This document shows, one piece after another, positions 10,231 to 21,622 of a stretch of 64,000 bases of DNA. The position numbers were made by a program, and so were the translations under genes. Under the pieces are notes generated by a model that saw only the letters and a program-made list of their open reading frames with translations, did no database searches and was not told the DNA's origin. Source of the stretch: Narthecium ossifragum (Eukaryota; Streptophyta; Magnoliopsida; Dioscoreales; Nartheciaceae); NCBI GenBank assembly GCA_963920575.1, contig OY986964.1, forward strand, positions 30,346,972 to 30,410,971. Direction: 5' to 3'. Numbering within the stretch: position 1 is the first letter of the stretch; every line of letters begins with the position of its first letter.

Positions 10231-13200
10231 TGTGAGGACCCGTCCCTCTACTCCTGTGACTCGTCATGGACCACAAGGGAAATGTGGTAAATTGCGCCTT
10301 GTCGGCTAGTTTCACACCCGCGTGTGCACACACTGACCATGGTTGTGTAAATATTTGGCTAGAATGGTTAGTGGAACCCGGGATCGAAAGATCCGGGCTT
10401 GGGCTTAAGTTTTAGCCCAAGTCTAGCTTTCTGCACCTAAGGAATCGATCTCCCTAGCTAGAAGATCGATCTCTTAGTGCCAGAAAGTCAAACCCGATTT
10501 GGCAAGGAAGATCGATCTCTTTCTCAAAAGAGATGGATCTCTCTTGAGTCGGTTCGTTCGTCTATAAAACGAATGAAGCTTTCTCTTTTGATTTTTTTGG
10601 AAATTCCGAGATTTCAGCCGTGTTCTTGCTGGATTTGAGTTCGTTTGAGGAAGATCTAAGACCTAGTAGCTTGGATTGAAGCTGCTATTGCTTAGGTAGG
10701 GATCCTACCTACATCTTTTCGAGTTTTTGGAAGTTTTTCCGGTTTGATTATATTCTTTTGCTTAGATCTGTTAATATAAATGTTTGTTTTCCGTGATTTC
10801 ACCGGTTTTGGACTCGTGGTATCTTAATCTTTCGGATCCCAGAGTTTTGGGAAGTTTGGATGTGTTTTCCAGCGGTATTTCTCGCCGGAGGCATGCCGGA
10901 GAACCCATCCGGATCGATCCTTCTGGAGGGAGGATCGATCCCTCTGGGTTGGTCATGCTGCGCCCGATGAAGGATCGATCCTCTGCTTGGAGATGATCGA
11001 TCTTGGGTCTTGGGTAGCATAGTTACCCTGCGTCGCGAGGAGGATCGATCTTCTTGGGAGGAAGAATCGATCTTTCTTGGCGCGACAAGAAGGGTGCCCT
11101 CTGTCTCGAGAAAGATCGATCTTCCTGGGAGGAAGGATCGATCTTCTTTAGCTCGACAGTGAGGGTTAGTAGCAGAGAGGATTTTTCATGGCTTTTGCCC
11201 GCGGGGCTTGGTATGCCGGTTTTCCCTTACCGCTTTATATCTTGTACATATGTTTAAGTATGTTAGCCCTATAATAAGGGCAGTGGTGAACCGGGGGAGT
11301 GATGACTCCCGGGATGTTTAGAATAAACGGGCGGGTAGCCCTACAACTTTCCTTAGCCTTGCATGCCGGCGTGCGCCGAGGGCTTTATCTGTGATATCTG
11401 TGAGCTGTTGTTTGCCGGTGTGAGGACCTTCCCCTCTACCCCTGTGGCTCGTTGTAGACCGCAAGGGCAATTTGGTAAATTGCGCCTTGTTGGTTTGTTT
11501 GACACCCGTGCGTGCACACACTGGCCTTGATTGTGTTAAATGTTTGTTTAGAACGGCTAGGTGGACCCGGGATCGGAAGATCCCAGCTCGAGCGCGCGGA
11601 AGCTTGCCTTTGGGCAGCTGACGGCCCTTGAGCGATCGATCGCTCCTTGGGGCGATCGGTCAGACTCGTGAGTGAGTCGGTGGGTTTTGATCCGGGGCGA
11701 GAACGATCGATCGCTCCTTGGAGCGACCGATCGGACTCGCGTTGGTGGCTTTTCTGCTTCGCGAGGACGGCCACCGCTGGCCGTCGCTCTCCTCTGTCAG
11801 AGGAGGGGAGACTTCCCCTCCCCTTCCCTCACTTTTCCCCCTTCCCCCGGCTTTCCCCTTCCCCTTTTCCCCCTATTTCTTCCCCTTCCCTTCCTCCTTC
11901 TTCCCCTTTCTTCTTCATTCCTTCTTTCTCTCCCGAAGCCCTATTTTTCCCCTATTTCCGGCAGCCACCTTCATCACCTCCGTTCTCCCTCCTCCGGCGA
12001 TCTTTTCCGGCGTTCTAAGGCTCGTTGGATTCGTGACAACGAGAGGAAGATCCCTGAAGAGTTTTGGAGGCTTGTTGGTGATCAAATCGCGGGGAATCAG
12101 CCGAGGAAAGCGCGGCTAGGTAGGGTTATACCTACTGTGTTCATTTTGGGTTTTCTTGAGATCTAGCCGTTGGATCTTGTTGATCCTTGCTTTGTTGGAT
12201 TCCTTATACCTGTTAGAATAACTGATTTAAGTTTCATGTTAATCAGTTGAGATTTGAGTAGGCTTTATGCATGATTAGTCTCGGATTTCTGGTTTTCTGC
12301 TGTTCTTGAGAAACAGCCGGCTTGCGGAAAGTTTTCCGGCCGGCGAGTACATGATCTTGGTTTCTGATAAACTTAAGAGTTGTAGATCTCTTCGTTAGCT
12401 TTCCATGCCATCTTGTTTCATAATTTGCTGATTTATTTACGATTTGTTATGAATTGTTTGCTGGGGGGCTGCGTTGCAGCAATTAAGTTGGTAAGTGAGT
12501 TGATCAGCGGTTTTGATTTGTATTTGACCGTTAATCCAACCGTTGGATCATTATGAAATTTGGATATGTTGATCCTGATATATACACCTACTGGTGGCTA
12601 AGTTGGATCTTGAATCCGACATCGTTTGGATGTCGAATCGACGGGATCAATTAGCCCCTAAGTAGAGGTTTTGGGTGTTTGAATATAATATTATATTTTC
12701 GGAATATAATATAATATTGTTACTGTTCATTCAGCGGTTTTCGGGGTTGCTTCCCGTTGCAGGGGTTCGCTGTTGACGGTCGTGGTACCGTCGTAATGCC
12801 GGGACCCGCTGCGGATCGGCTGGCAGCGGTTAGTTGTACCGCTGCAGCGATCCAGTAGACTTATATGATGTCCTGTCATACTGTTGCATGCTTTATTTCT
12901 TATCTGTGTATGTCATAGCATACATTCCTCTGTTGTGCATTAGTTGCATTGATTAGGGTGTGGGTGATCTTTGGGTCGCCGTCCCGAGGCTGGAAGCTCG
13001 GACTTAGCCCTAGGACCGGGGTTGGGTAGTTTGGACCCGGTTGAATTGTAGTGTCCAGTCAAACTTAATGATAGGCTTAGATGACTGGTTCACTGGTTAC
13101 TTGATGATTGTAGAGGTCGTGTCGACCTTGAGTCGGATGCTGAGGTGTAGCCGGTGTTCCACTGTGTTGACTCTTGAGTGGTGGAGACGGCCCCCTCAGC

Positions 13201-14825
13201 GGTGCTATCTCCCGCCTGCAGTGCCGGTTACCTGCATGTGAGTCAGCAGTGTTTGTTGAGCTTACTGTGTGCTGCCCCTGGGCACCAGGGACACGCGGTG
13301 GGGTTATGGGACCCCTTTATACACCCAGATCCTACTTAAGGGCGACACTCCTGCGTTTCCCTCTTCCTTCTGTGTGTCGTAGTGTAGATCCCTACTGAGC
13401 TTAGTGCTCACTCATACCCGGGCTGCGTTTTGCAGGTGCAGGCGTCAGTTCCTCTTCTGTGGCCCCTACCGGGCAGTTGGTTGGCGGCGCCAGGCGGGCC
13501 TTGAGAGGTGGTGATCCTTTACAGCTTTTATACCTTATGCAAGATAGTCTCCTACGGGTGTGATGTTGTATTTGAACTCCCCCTCTCCGAGGATATGTAT
13601 TTTAAACCTTTTTGAGTTCTTAAATCTGTGGTTCGAGGCTTCTTTATTATATTGTTGTTTTAATTGGGAGTGCTTTGGAGAACTATAGGGTGACCAATAG
13701 GTTAGAGGGAACCCTCGCCAGCTTTTTCTTCCGCGTTTGTTAGGTTCCGGTTCGCGTCGCCCGGCCCGGTTGGGCTTTCGCGAGTCGGGGCGCGACAGCC
13801 GGGCTGCTTCCCGATGCAGGTGCTGTGCTGGACTGCTGACAGTTGGTGGTGGTACCACTGTAGTAGCTCCTAGACCTTTCTTACATGTTCACCACCCCGG
13901 GTCAGCAGCGTGCCGTGCCCAGACCTTGTTTGATATACATCACATACTGTTGCATGTTTATTTGTATATTCCTGCGCGTGTTCATAACATGCATTTCTTG
14001 TGCATTAGTTGCATCTGTGTAGGGCGTTGGCGATGGGTTGTTCGCCGATCCGGGGCTTTCGGATAGTCTGGATCTAGCTCTAGGACCGTTGCGGGTAGCT
14101 TGGTCCAGGACTCGATTTGTAGTATTCAGTCGATTTCGATGATAGGGTTAGATGACCTAAATACATGTTGTTTGATGTTTAAAGGTCGTGTCGACCTCGA
14201 GCCGAGTCCTGAGGTGTAGCCGGCGTCCGGCAGTCTTTGACTCTCTAAGTGGGGGGTGTGCCCACTCAGCGGTGCCTTGTCTTGCCAGTAGTGTTCACGG
14301 TCATGATGTGAGTCCGCAGTGCTGGGAGCTTACGTTTTGGGACTTCCGGTGGGGTTATGGGACCTCTGTATACATCCAGGCTTTGCTTGGGGGCGACACT
14401 GTTGTGTTCCCTCCATTGTGAGTGTCGTAGTGTAGTGTCCCTGCTGAGCTTAGTGCTCACTCCTACCCGGGCTGCGTTTTGCAGGTGTTGGCGCTAGCTC
14501 TTTTTCAGTTGCCCCTACCGGGCCGGTGTTTGGTAACGTGGCGGCGTCTGGCGGTGCTTGAGGAGCGGCGATCTCAGTTTTACCTTTTGTTATATATAGT
14601 CTCCTACGGGAGTGTTAAATGTATATTTTTCCCTGTTTTGAGGATTTGTATTATATTCCTGTTCAGTCTTTGAGGTTTTTGAATGAATGTATAATACAGG
14701 ATGATTATGAATTGCTAAGTAGACCACTACGATTAGAGGGAAACATCGCCAAAATTTTCGTAGTAGGTTAGGTTCCCGTTGGCTTCGTCCGGCCCGGTTG
14801 GGCCTACGCAGGTCGGGGCGCGACA
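10231..14825 (+). mobile_element. Solo LTR, TGTGAGGAC family (outer copy)
   Basis: Begins TGTGAGGACC and ends GGTCGGGGCGCGACA. The exact TSD gcacg lies at 10226-10230 and 14826-14830. Its sequence is interrupted by a second family member at 11419-13797, and without it the unit is about 2.2 kb. It has no protein domain. The U3-like part (10440-11150) carries paired GATCGATC boxes and a TATA-like TCTATAAAACG near 10560. Near the 3' end it has the family block CCCGGGCTGCGTTTTGCAG (about 14467-14485). The size, TG...CA ends and TSD identify a solo LTR of a gypsy-like family, although no internal region is available to prove the superfamily. Confidence 0.85.
11419..13797 (+). mobile_element. Solo LTR, TGTGAGGAC family (inner copy)
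   Basis: Inserted in the copy above with the exact TSD gccgg (11414-11418 and 13798-13802). It starts TGTGAGGACC, ends GTCGGGGCGCGACA and is 2379 bp long. GATCGATC-type boxes in two pairs (11632/11652 and 11703/11723) precede a CT-rich stretch at 11800-11990. That stretch generates long Pro/Ser/Phe-rich ORFs on the plus strand, which I do not regard as genes. The CCCGGGCTGCGTTTTGCAG block is at about 13420-13438. Confidence 0.9.
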
Positions 14826-15300
14826 GCACGCGTGGCGTACACGTGGCACCCACATGGACACACACATCACCATCGTTGACGCCGGTCCGACGGCCGGCCG
14901 GAGGTGGGTGGCCGGCGGCCGGTGGCACACGCACGTGCACATGTGTGTGCCTCTCTCTAGTTCTTACACACATTCAAACTATAGATGCCCAAGGCTCTAT
15001 ATAAACTAGAGAAATGTTCTTGTCCCAAGCAATGTGGGACTAAACATTTACACACACATTTATATGGGCTTCATATGGCTCTCTTCTAAGCTGGGTTATA
15101 GTAGGCCCATTTGATTCAACATCTATATTTAAGGCTTAGCCCCACTCCTTCATCCTAAGAGTTTTGGACCTTATGAAAGCCTTAAATCCAACAGTACCAA
15201 TCCCGGAACCAAATAGGGCAGTATGGTGGTGATGTGATCATGTGATCCTCTTAAATGAATTTTTGCCCAAAAATGACCCCTCATCGTTTACTTTGGTAGG

Positions 15301-15512
15301 CTTGTTTGGTACGGGGTTAAGGTGAGGATAACCCCACTTAATCCCCCCTTAACCCCAGATTTTTTCCAAACACCAAAGTCATGATTACGGGGTTACTACT
15401 ATTCCACCTACCTTATTTCTCTCTACGTTTTCCTATCCTCATTCCTTAACTCCATTTTTTCTAACTCTATTCCCCCTTAACCCCACTTTCCTTAACCCCA
15501 TACCAAAGGGGC
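15301..15512. mobile_element. MITE-like foldback
   Basis: The left end reads GGCTTGTTTGGTACGGGG and the right end reads CCCCATACCAAAGGGGC, giving inverted ends of about 20 bp around a short AT-rich core. Repeated GGGGTTAAG/CTTAACCCC motifs lie near both ends. The terminal sequence is in the style of Tourist or hAT MITEs. I could not settle the target duplication, so the superfamily is open. Confidence 0.5.
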
Positions 15513-15532
15513 AACCTCTCCTTTGCATACCG

Positions 15533-17310
15533 AGAACTTTTTTTTCCATTCTCAATGCTAATAGCTCTTTTTTTTGAGTAGATGAGCCCAAGGGTTGCGG
15601 AACCAAACAAGAAAATCAGAAAAGGAAGAACAAACAGTACGAAAGGGCTATGGCGCAGGGTAAACGTGAACCTCTCTATGGGAGAGACAACCAGATTTCT
15701 CAAGAGGAGAAAACAAACCCTAATTCTCATTCATCAAAAAACTGTCTGTTACAAACCCTCAAACCTCCTTTTATATGTTTAAGGAGAGATCAGACCAACT
15801 CATACATGGACTCAAACATGAATTAACCCAATAAACTCAGAATTCAAAGAGGAGAAAACCGACTAGAAATAGGAAACTTGCTAAAAATAGAAAGACCGAT
15901 AAACTGCCTAAGAAGGAAAGTTTTTCACAAAAAACGGAATTTTAAGCCAAAGGAAAAGGAATCTGGAGATTTGGAGGTCAAGGTCATGGAGAGATCTTCG
16001 ATCTCTGATGAATCTCGTCGGGCTCATCGAGCCGGTCGAATCGACTGGTCGCACGCTCCGATCGGACATCGTAGTCGAAAGTTATGCCCATCCGACGGTC
16101 ACGATCGAAAGGGGATATGAGTCGGACGGATGGAATCCGAACGCGATCAGATCGTCTAGGAAGTCTCTTCGAGTTTGGCTCAGTCAGATCTGGACTTGGT
16201 CATACATCAGGCTAAAACAGAGGACCCTAAAAAAAGAAGAAGCGAACATAAAAGATAGAAAAAGAAGCATGTACGGGGCCCCTAAGAACATGAGAGTAAA
16301 AGGATCCTTACTATTTCCACGTTTGATGATCCTTTTTTCGCGCAGAAAAATTTCCTACACGTGTACTTGATTTTCATCTGTGTGCAAAAATTGATGACCC
16401 TTATAAACAGAATTCTACTCTCAAAAACTATTTTTATGCGTCGATAAAATTTTCTGATAAAATGCACGCACGCGTAGAATGGTGCAATAAATACTTAACG
16501 TGGTGCAAATCATTAAAATACACCATGTGACTAGGGGTGTTTACGTAATAAAATAAAAAGGGTCATACGATACAAAAAATAAAAATAAAAAAAGACGACC
16601 TGAATTGCTAAAACGAATTACGGGGTAAAAAGTTCTCTAATAAATGTTTTGATCCTTGAAGTCAACGGAAAGAGATAACACGACAAAACAACATGAAAAT
16701 ATCCTGAGCGTGAGAAATCGAAATTATGCCAATAAGAAATATTCTACAATTCGTGTAAGTTGAGGTGGATATGATCGAGACATAATATCAAACTATTACA
16801 CGTAGGTTAATGATGATGACACATTCTACTTCGTGTAAGAGTGTAGATCATTTGTGCACGGGCATGTGCATAATACATAACGCCTTCCATGGGCGGCTAT
16901 AGTGGCCTCAAAAAAAAACCTCATTCTAATGTAATAAATCGACTAATATATATTCTCTCAGCTTGAAGTTATTATTCTTTTCTTCGATATTTATATTTAT
17001 AGGGGTATTTTTGGATGATATTTCTACATAATATATATATATTCTAAAATAATAATATTAGGGATTGGGGGGAGTGACAGGGAATAATACTCTATATATA
17101 TCTAGCTAATTAACCCCATGCCGGCCGGCTTCCGTCTTCCTCAGTTTCGCCCTCCCCATACTCATACTCAATATCGCAATAAAGACAATTTAGGGAATCC
17201 TTGACCTTAGATAGAGTGATTATTCCCTTATTTGATCTAAATTCATGTTCCCAAACACATGTATATATCGGGTCGGTTGCAAGCTTCAACGTGTATATAT
17301 ATCACATACT
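15533..17310. other. Intergenic sequence 5' of the P450 gene
   Basis: No coding region is recognisable. 15540-16300 resembles decayed retroelement leader sequence (polypurine and CGATCG-rich stretches) with only short ORFs. 16300-17310 is AT-rich and includes a short ATATAT tract near 17030. Promoter elements of the P450 gene are expected in the last few hundred bases. Confidence 0.4.
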
Positions 17311-17317
17311 ATATCTC

Positions 17318-17323
17318 TATAAA
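17318..17323 (+). promoter_or_regulatory. Putative TATA box of the P450 gene
   Basis: TATAAA lies 57 bases upstream of the chosen ATG, in a suitable AT-rich context, which would leave a short 5' leader of about 25-30 bases. This rests on position and sequence only. Confidence 0.45.
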
Positions 17324-17379
17324 CAAACTGTACATGGGTAGTATAGCATAGCATTGCTGCATTAGCGTAGCTCTTTCCA

Positions 17380-19073
17380 ATGCAATTAATGGAGCTCGAT
17401 TACCATCCATTCCTCCTCCTCCTCCTGACCTACCCTCTAATTCTCCTTTTCAAGTATACTTGGAGCACAAGGCAAAAGCCCCCGCGTGGCAGACTCCCCC
17501 CGGGGCCCTGGGAACTCCCGGTCCTGGGAAGCATCCACCACTTACTAGGAGGATCGACCCAGCAGCTGCCTCATCGTGCCCTTCAAAAGTTAGCCCAAAA
17601 ATATGGTCCGCTCATGCACTTGAGGCTCGGCGAGGTCTCCACGATCGTCATATCCTCGGCAGAAACAGCGAGAGAGGTGTTTACGAGTCACGACGTCGCC
17701 ATGTCGGATAGATCACAGACGAACACTTTGAAGGTCATCTCCTATGGATACCAGGACCTCGTCTTCGCCGCGTATGGTGAGTACTGGAGGCAGCTGCGAA
17801 AGATCTGTGTCTTGGAGCTATTGAGCCACAAGCGTGTCAAATCTTTTCAGTTTATCAGGGAGGAAGTGGTGCTCAATCTCATCAGGTCCATCTCCTCTGC
17901 TAATGGCTCTCCAGTAAACATAAGCAAGATGCTCTACTCGATGACCAACGACATAACTGCACGGGCTGTCATGTGGATCAACACTAGCAACAAGCATCAA
18001 GAAGAATTCTTGAAATTATTGCATGTCGTTGTAAGCTTGACAACGGGTTTCAGCCTCGCCGACTTGTTCCCATCGTCGCCGCTGGTGGGATGGATCAGCG
18101 GAATAAGGGGAAGGGTACTGAGGTGCCATAAGGACCTGGACCAAATTATGGAGGATATCATCGAGGAACACAGGCAGAGGAGGAGAAGGACGGAGTCCAT
18201 ACCCGCCGAGGAGGAGGATTTGGTGGACGTCCTTTTAAAAATCCAGGAGGAAGGGGGCTCTGATAAGTTCCAACTCTCCGATGAGGGTATTAAAGCTCTT
18301 GTCTTTGTAAGTTAAACTAACATATATGGGCATGCATTAATTCGGTTGAAAAATAAGCCAACTCACAGTACTGATATATTCGTTATAATTAAGCCGAAAC
18401 ATATATATATATATCACCTAGCTCAATATATCTTTCCTTGCAGGATATTTTTGTCGCCGGAAGCGAGACCTCAGCCAACACCATGGAGTGGGCCATGACA
18501 GAGCTGCTGAGGAATTCCAAGGTGATGGAGAAGGTGCAATCGGAGGTGCGAGAGGTGATCGGTGGAAAGGGCAATGTGTGCCAGGAGGATGTAGGCGAGT
18601 TGAACTACCTCAAACTGGTTATCAAAGAGACTATGAGGCTACACATGCCGGTGCCATTGCTAGTACCTCGAGAGTGCAGGGAGACATGCCAACTTCTTGG
18701 TTACGAAATACCTGCCAAAACTCGAGTCGTAGTGAATGCATGGGCAATGGGAATGGACTCTCATAACTGGGACGACCCCGAAGAATTCAAGCCGGAGAGA
18801 TTTGATGGCAGTCCGAGAGATTTTATGGGTGCTTGCTTTGACTACATACCTTTTGGTGCAGGTAGAAGGATGTGTCCAGGTATATCTTTTGGGTTAGCAA
18901 GCTTGGAGCTCGGACTTGCCCAGCTGCTCTATCACTTCGACTGGAAGCTACCAAATGGACGTGATCCCGGAGATCTAGACGTGGAAGAGGTCCGTGGAGC
19001 AACGGTCCGTAGGAAGTTCAACTTGATCTTGTGTGCCACCACCCCTCGTGCTTCTTGTTCATCATCAACATAA
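17380..19073 (+). CDS. Cytochrome P450, CYP71 clan (CYP71D-like), two exons
   Basis: Predicted 518-residue microsomal monooxygenase. Exon 1 is 17380-18306 and exon 2 is 18444-19073. The 137-bp phase-0 intron has GT...AG borders and lies just before the I-helix, the conserved position in A-type P450 genes. Visible landmarks: an N-terminal membrane anchor (about residues 9-26), hinge PPGP (40-43), C-helix WRQLRKIC, I-helix AGSETS (314-319), ETMR of the K-helix (371-374), PERF (426-429), and the heme loop FGAGRRMCPG with ligand Cys453. All catalytic landmarks are present and no stop interrupts it. Family members hydroxylate terpenoids, phenolics and related specialised metabolites using NADPH-P450 reductase. 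The substrate cannot be read from the sequence. A second ATG (17389) is an alternative start. It is the only intact gene in the window. Confidence 0.93.
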
Positions 19074-19079
19074 GAGAGG

Positions 19080-20440
19080 GAGACTGCTGGCGAAATAATC
19101 TAAGCTCAAATAGAGTTTGAGCTTATGCAAAGTCTTTAAATTTTTCTTTCGTAATGGTTACCGTGATCATGATCGAGCTGTTTCAGACTTTCAGTTAATC
19201 CATAGAATATTTTCAGTTGTCTAAAATAGAAAATCGCATTATATATGAGCATCTTCTTGCCAGGCCCCATCTTGATACATTAATGAAAGTATACACTGGG
19301 CATCATTAATTTGTTTGTCAATGTCTTCATTTTTCACTTTGAATTTTCTCTGTTATAATTACAGATGGAACTATACGTTACGCTGCTGCATATCTGCTGA
19401 TGTTCATGTACGTGAAAAACCAAACAAAAAGATAGTTTATCAGAGACAGAGAGAGATTTATTTTGAATTCTCTTCATGTATGTATGTAACAGTTGAATGC
19501 TTTCGATATCAAAACTTGTCATACCCCGGCTCTGAAAGCACAAAGGACTGCTCACGAACTAAAAAAATTCAACTGAACTTTGGGTTTCCTTGTGCTAGAC
19601 AACCATTTGCAACATCAGCTTGTGCAACCAGTGCAGAATACAAATTAGAGCTACAATCGATTTTTTATTTTACATATGTCACAGATACAGACAGATCAGG
19701 AGAACCTGGAACAGGAGAGTGGTAGCCATAAACCGCACCGAAGTTCAACAGGGACTGAAACTCTATACAACAGAGATACAACAAAAATTAGGGTTATTTA
19801 CCAATATTCTCATGTAAAAGTTGGATTTTATATATTTTACTTTGAAAAAATTGAATTTACATAGACAACCCTGAAAAACCTTTATTATTCACATATTTCC
19901 CCTACCATATGCTAACTTAACTTGACCTTAGGTTAAAAACAAAACAAGAGCAGGAAATGACTTAAATACCCCCATTAAGCCAAAAAGCTTGTTATGTTAA
20001 TTTAATGGGTTTAGTACCATTTACGACCTCGACTTTGGAAAATGCCTATATTTAAAAAAAAGTACCTTTTGGTATCCAATGTTTGAATACCGTTTAATTA
20101 AAGGATTATTAGTCTATAACCCCATATTACCATCACTAACCGTCCAAAACCCCACCGGATTTGATTAAAACCCCTATCTGCTTCTTTCTAGGGCAAAACC
20201 CCCAATTGGCATAAAAAAGACGGCACTGCCCTCATATCGGCGTTTCATCTTCCTCCCGCTCGATGACGTTTCATTTTCCAACCAACTCGACGGCATTTCA
20301 TTTTCCTCTCCTCTCGCCGTTTCATTTTCCATTTTCATCTTTCACCCGCCGTGATCGCTCCGTCGCATGTTTCCGGCGTCTCCATCCACTCCAGCGTTTT
20401 CACGAACATCACGACTAATCAACGGCTCCATCCCCTGAGC
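19080..20440. other. Sequence 3' of the P450 gene, no gene seen
   Basis: 19080-19300 is probable 3' untranslated region. The rest is AT-rich with short ORFs that match nothing I recognise. Confidence 0.4.
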
Positions 20441-21030
20441 TCCATTTTCATCTTTTTCAACCAGGAAGCCGGTTTTCAAACTTCATCAAGGATGGAGAAG
20501 AATGTGAAGATGCCTAAAAGAAAGGAAAAAAATGTAAGTTTCGATTCTTTTCCATTTACCTATAGATTCCGATGAATTTATCTTTGAGATTCATTTTCAT
20601 CTTCCTGATTTCAGACTCTGTCCACATCGGTGAAGAATGTGAAGATGCCTCAAAGGAAGGAGAAGAAGGAAAGTTTTCATTCTTATCTTTGAGATTTATT
20701 TTCATCTTTCCGATTGATGCTTTCAAGTCCATTTCTATCTTCTTAAATTCATGAATCTGATTGCAATGCCTTTTAGGGTTTACTCATAAGTTTCGAATAG
20801 CATAAAACCCTAAAAAAAAGAAAAAGATGAAAATGCATCAATTAGTCTATTTGCTTCGTGAGAATGGCTAAATAGGTTCATTTTCATCTTTGTGTCATTC
20901 ATTTTATTCTTTTTTGGATTAGTTTTCATCTTTGTATGTTAATTTTCATCTTTGTGAGTGTCATTTTCATCTTTGCGTGTTCATTTTCATCTTCGTGGAT
21001 TCATTTTCATCTTCGTGGATTCATTTCATC
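20440..21030 (+). repeat. TTTTCATCTT-type tandem repeat and a duplicated leader block
   Basis: From about 20690 to 21015 the motif (A/C)ATTTTCATCTT(C/T)G recurs many times, ending in near-perfect units of about 21 bp (TTCATTTTCATCTTCGTGGA). Just upstream, a block around AATGTGAAGATGCCT and a Lys-rich stretch appears twice (20490-20540 and 20634-20675). Both AATGTAAGT-like and TTTCAG-like signals occur, so small exons are conceivable, but none can be defined. Confidence 0.55.
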
Positions 21031-21622
21031 CTTCAGGGTACACAACAATACAGCATTGTCAGGGATAGTGTCAACTATCGAAGAAGCTCACACACATATC
21101 AAGCCAGAACACTTGGACTTGATGATGAAAACACTATTTTACACATTGTTTGAAGCGATCTATGAGAGGAAGATCACAAGAAACATGTGCACAAAGCGGG
21201 ATGAGGACATCACAAAAATAATTAACCGATACAATCGGTATACTGAGACATTTAGGTTAGGAAATGAAAACCATAAGATTAGAAAGAGAGATATTCAACT
21301 AATCTTTGGCCTGATAGAAGGTGATAAGAAAATTAAAGTTTCCAAGGGGCCGAAGAAAAAGCCCTCGGCCTTCGGGGATAGAGTATTCAAAGGCATGAAA
21401 TTGCGGCTGTCACCAGAAAGAGAGTGCCCAAGATGCAGGAAAGAGTATGAAACTATTGAGCATGCCATATTTGGATGTGAGTTTATCTTCAAGGTCTTCT
21501 CTCTAATTGCAGGAAAACAGAATCTGAGCTTTCCCCTGAGAAACCTCGATGAATATATTGATGCCTTAATTGAAAGTGGATCCAAAAGAATTAAGACATT
21601 CCTTGCTTATGTTATATGGTAA
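20936..21622 (+). pseudogene. Chimeric ORF: DUF1985/PMD-like segment joined to a LINE zinc domain
   Basis: One 228-codon ORF. The first 40 residues are translated TTTTCATCTT repeat. About residues 45-140 (NTALSGIVSTIEEAH, then TETFRLGN, RDIQLIFGLIEGDKK) resemble the DUF1985/plant-mobile-domain-like segment found in Ulp1-associated transposon proteins, a tentative match. From about residue 145 the sequence is the zinc-binding domain that follows LINE reverse transcriptase (CPRCRKEYETIEHAIFGCEF). The join is near 21355 and is most simply a 5'-truncated LINE landing in an older sequence. I do not think it is a functional protein. Confidence 0.45.

Larger units (their letters stand above)
1..15120 (-). 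mobile_element. Ty1/copia retrotransposon A, nested and truncated by the window edge
   Basis: Minus-strand copia element. Read from right to left it has a 5' LTR (about 15120 to 5600), gag, zinc knuckle, protease, integrase, reverse transcriptase and RNase H, which is the copia order. The 3' LTR lies beyond position 1. Three insertions interrupt it: a solo LTR at 4042-5425, a PIF/Harbinger-like element at 6312-10157 and a solo LTR pair at 10231-14825. Removing them leaves roughly 5.3 kb of internal region and about 1.1 kb of LTR, normal for the family. I infer that the pieces belong together from their order, common strand and the clean TSDs of the insertions. I did not find the primer-binding site or the element's own TSD. 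Confidence 0.8.
5600..15120 (-). repeat. 5' LTR of copia A, disrupted by three nested elements
   Basis: On the minus strand the LTR appears to begin at 15120 with TGTTGAATC. It carries a TTTAGTCCCACATTGCTTGGGA-like block near 15020-15045, a sequence type I associate with the start of plant copia LTRs. TATA-like boxes on the minus strand lie near 14998-15006 and at 6038-6047 (TATAAATAGG). The body is interrupted by 6312-10157 and 10231-14825, leaving about 1.1 kb. The inner boundary (about 5500-5650) is a guess because no primer-binding site was recognised. Sequence from 5431 to 6311 holds no gene. Confidence 0.5.

Noticed and set aside
11647..12166. Overlapping Pro/Ser/Phe-rich ORFs (also at 39692-40221 and 58281-59297)
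   Set aside because: They recur at the same place in every TGTGAGGAC LTR as a result of the CT-rich stretch; they are low-complexity by-products.
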